Part shown: positions 31,170 through 32,494 of the stretch, one piece after another | Layout: every line of letters begins with the position of its first letter | Position numbering within the stretch: the first letter of the stretch is position 1 | Origin: Deltaproteobacteria bacterium | Lineage (GTDB): Bacteria > Myxococcota_A > UBA796 > UBA9615 | Direction of reading: 5' to 3' | Assembly: GCA_023954745.1 (NCBI GenBank) | Contig: JAGSHC010000048.1 | Span: 1 to 32,494, forward strand | DNA: 32,494 bases | Program-made: the position numbers and the translations under genes | The notes under the pieces: model-generated | Databases searched by the model: none | What the model was told of the DNA's origin: nothing | The model's input: only the letters and a program-made list of their open reading frames with translations

Positions 31170-32494
31170 TCAGTCCAGCCAGCCGCCAGCGAGCAGGACG
31201 ACCCACTCGGCCGTGCTGGGGTCGAAGGCGCCGACGGACCGGGGGTACTCGAGGACCATGGCGTCGAAGACATACCCCCCGGACCAGAACGCACCCGGAA
31301 GCGCCGTCCCGTAGACCACGCTGACGGCTGCGTCGACGGCCGGCGAGGTCAGGGCTTGTCCGTCGAGGAGGCTGAAGCCCCGGCGGATGGCTGGGAGGGC
31401 CATGGCCGGGCACGAGCTGAGGGCGGCCGCTGCCTGCCAGGACGTGGGGTAGGTGATGTCCCCGGCGCCATCCCACACGGTGGAGCCGCCGAAGGTGACG
31501 AGGCCCGTCCGCGCGTCGACGGCGCTCGCGCCCCCGAAGTCACCCGCGGCCTCCCAGAACACCCACTGGTCCTCCGGCGTCGGGCCTCCGAGCAGGGAGC
31601 TGCCGTCCCCGTAACCCGTCGCGGCTTCTGCGGTGGCCCGGGCCGCGACCTCCGTGATCGCGCCGTAGTTGCCGCAGAGCAGCTCCCAACCGAGCAGGGC
31701 GAGGCTTTGGTGGTCCAGGCGCACCACCGCGGTGCAGCCCTGGATTCCGCTGTAGATGGTGGAGGAGAGGGCCGCCTGCGCGCTGGCGCAGTCGGTGCCT
31801 GCCGAGTCGTCGTCGTCATCGTCGTCGTCGTCGTCGTCGCCGGTCGCATCGTCGTCATCGTCGTCACCCGTCGCGTCGTCGTCGTCACCCGTCGCGTCGT
31901 CGTCGTCACCCGTCGCGTCGTCGTCGTCACCCGCAGCGGAGCCCCAGGAGAGAACCTCCGTGCTGGCCGCCTCTGCGACGTCGGCGCCCGTGCGCTCTCC
32001 GGTCTCCGAGAGGGTGCCTGGCGCCGAGATCTCTGGCGTGAGCCGCAGGTTCAGCTGGACCGCGGTGCTGTCCCACTCCGCCGGGACGAGCTCCCGCCAG
32101 ATCCACGGGTCTGACAGGTCCGACGGCGCGATGACGTGGGAGAGGAACGCCGAGCGCATGGCGGGGTTGTCGTCGCCCTCGCTCACGATGACCTGGGCGT
32201 CGAAGCGCGCATCCAGCCCAGGGTCGGCGTCGATCTGAACCTCTGCCTCCACCGACAGGTAGTCGAAGCAGAGCGGGGCGATGGACGCCACCGGCACTCC
32301 CACCGGGGCTTCCTGCTCCGTGAGGGTGTGCAGGGTCAGGGTGCTGGGGTCCGCCGTGAGATTCACGTAGACGGTGGTCCCGTCGCCGTTGGACCACACC
32401 CCGTCGGGGTGGGCGAAGACTCCGGTGGCTCGGTCAATGAGCTCCTGTCCCGACCATCCCACCGCGGGGTTCGTCTCCGCTGGGTCCGGCGACG
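31170..32494 (-). CDS. Asp-repeat surface-type protein, 5' end outside window
   Basis: At least 441 codons; the frame is still open at the right edge (SPDPAETNPAVGWSGQ). Two globular parts are joined by a 42-residue acidic linker. The N-terminal part (YVNLTADPSTLTLHTL, APLCFDYLSVEAEVQIDADPGLDARFDAQVIV) looks beta-sandwich-like. The C-terminal part (DCASAQAALSSTIYSGIQGC, LCGNYGAITEVAARATAEAATGYG) has paired Cys, suggesting export. No family was recognised. The linker is GDDDDAT repeated with variants; such linkers are common in predicted lipoproteins of Myxococcota-like genomes. A signal peptide would lie outside the window. Confidence 0.85.
   Translation of the reverse strand, partial: SPDPAETNPAVGWSGQELIDRATGVFAHPDGVWSNGDGTTVYVNLTADPSTLTLHTLTEQEAPVGVPVASIAPLCFDYLSVEAEVQIDADPGLDARFDAQVIVSEGDDNPAMRSAFLSHVIAPSDLSDPWIWRELVPAEWDSTAVQLNLRLTPEISAPGTLSETGERTGADVAEAASTEVLSWGSAAGDDDDATGDDDDATGDDDDATGDDDDDDATGDDDDDDDDDDDSAGTDCASAQAALSSTIYSGIQGCTAVVRLDHQSLALLGWELLCGNYGAITEVAARATAEAATGYGDGSSLLGGPTPEDQWVFWEAAGDFGGASAVDARTGLVTFGGSTVWDGAGDITYPTSWQAAAALSSCPAMALPAIRRGFSLLDGQALTSPAVDAAVSVVYGTALPGAFWSGGYVFDAMVLEYPRSVGAFDPSTAEWVVLLAGGWLD
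31806..31931 (-). repeat. 21-base tandem repeat encoding GDDDDAT
   Basis: Three near-identical 21-base units are followed by a 27-base variant and a run of eleven Asp codons, 126 bases in all. In frame this encodes (GDDDDAT)x3, GDDDDDDAT and G followed by D11. The GAC/GAT triplet runs are prone to slippage, so the length may vary between strains; a change by whole triplets keeps the frame. Confidence 0.9.

Noticed and set aside
31806-31931. CRISPR-like array
   Set aside because: The 21-base units are contiguous without spacers and are in frame as GDDDDAT codons.
29405-32494. Mobile element beginning at the tRNA fragment
   Set aside because: No integrase, transposase or direct repeat is visible inside the window, so only the attachment-like fragment is reported.

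Overview
The window is about 32.5 kb of high-GC, densely packed chromosome with 30 protein-coding genes, two of them cut by the window edges. No gap exceeds 300 bases. Gene content suggests a deltaproteobacterial or Myxococcota-like lineage: Asp-rich GDDDDAT linkers, several small lipoproteins, a eukaryote-like Ser/Thr kinase, a hybrid sensor kinase, and a periplasmic transglutaminase beside an ABC ATPase. This assignment is inferred from gene style; no marker gene (rRNA, ribosomal protein) is present.

Layout. 1-5.2 kb: the 3' part of polyphosphate kinase ppk1 (+) converges on a lipoprotein alpha/beta-hydrolase (-). Then follow, all on the minus strand, a macro-domain protein, a DksA/TraR zinc-finger protein and a Ppx/GppA exopolyphosphatase. 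5.3-10.4 kb: a small membrane protein (+) converges on a minus-strand run that transcribes marR, a D-aminoacylase-like amidohydrolase, maf, yggS and a Ser/Thr kinase. The run is headed by a perfect palindromic operator. 10.4-13.6 kb: a rare fusion of a 2-phosphoglycerate kinase to an archaeal-type phosphoglycerate mutase (-), divergent from a DUF47/PhoU-like gene (+). 13.6-19.8 kb (-): a HEAT-repeat secreted protein, a sulfotransferase, an MlaE-type permease translationally coupled to a lipoprotein, and an ABC ATPase coupled to a membrane transglutaminase. 19.9-23.8 kb: a lipoprotein (+), a PAS-PAS-HisKA-HATPase-REC hybrid kinase (-), an ArsC/Spx-like protein (+) and a RarD-type permease (-). 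24-29.3 kb (+): a tetR-lipase operon with a clear promoter and operator, then fused isobutyryl-CoA mutase icmF and a small unknown gene. 29.35-31.1 kb: a degenerate 3' tRNA fragment abuts a flavodoxin-fold quinone reductase (-), divergent from a lysR gene (+) over paired operators. 31.2 kb to the edge: an Asp-repeat surface-type protein (-), cut by the window.

Themes. Phosphate and polyphosphate metabolism recurs (ppk1, ppx, DUF47, 2-phosphoglycerate kinase fusion). Local regulators have visible operators: MarR, TetR, LysR, and an unassigned inverted repeat in front of the hydrolase gene.

The most striking whole-window signal is a TANNNT hexamer ending 6-9 nt before the start codon of eight genes that lack a Shine-Dalgarno sequence. 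It suggests that leaderless transcription is common in this organism. The most unusual protein is the 2-phosphoglycerate kinase/phosphoglycerate mutase fusion. The most unusual DNA structure is the tRNA fragment and stem-loops at 29.35-29.48 kb, into which a reading frame runs.
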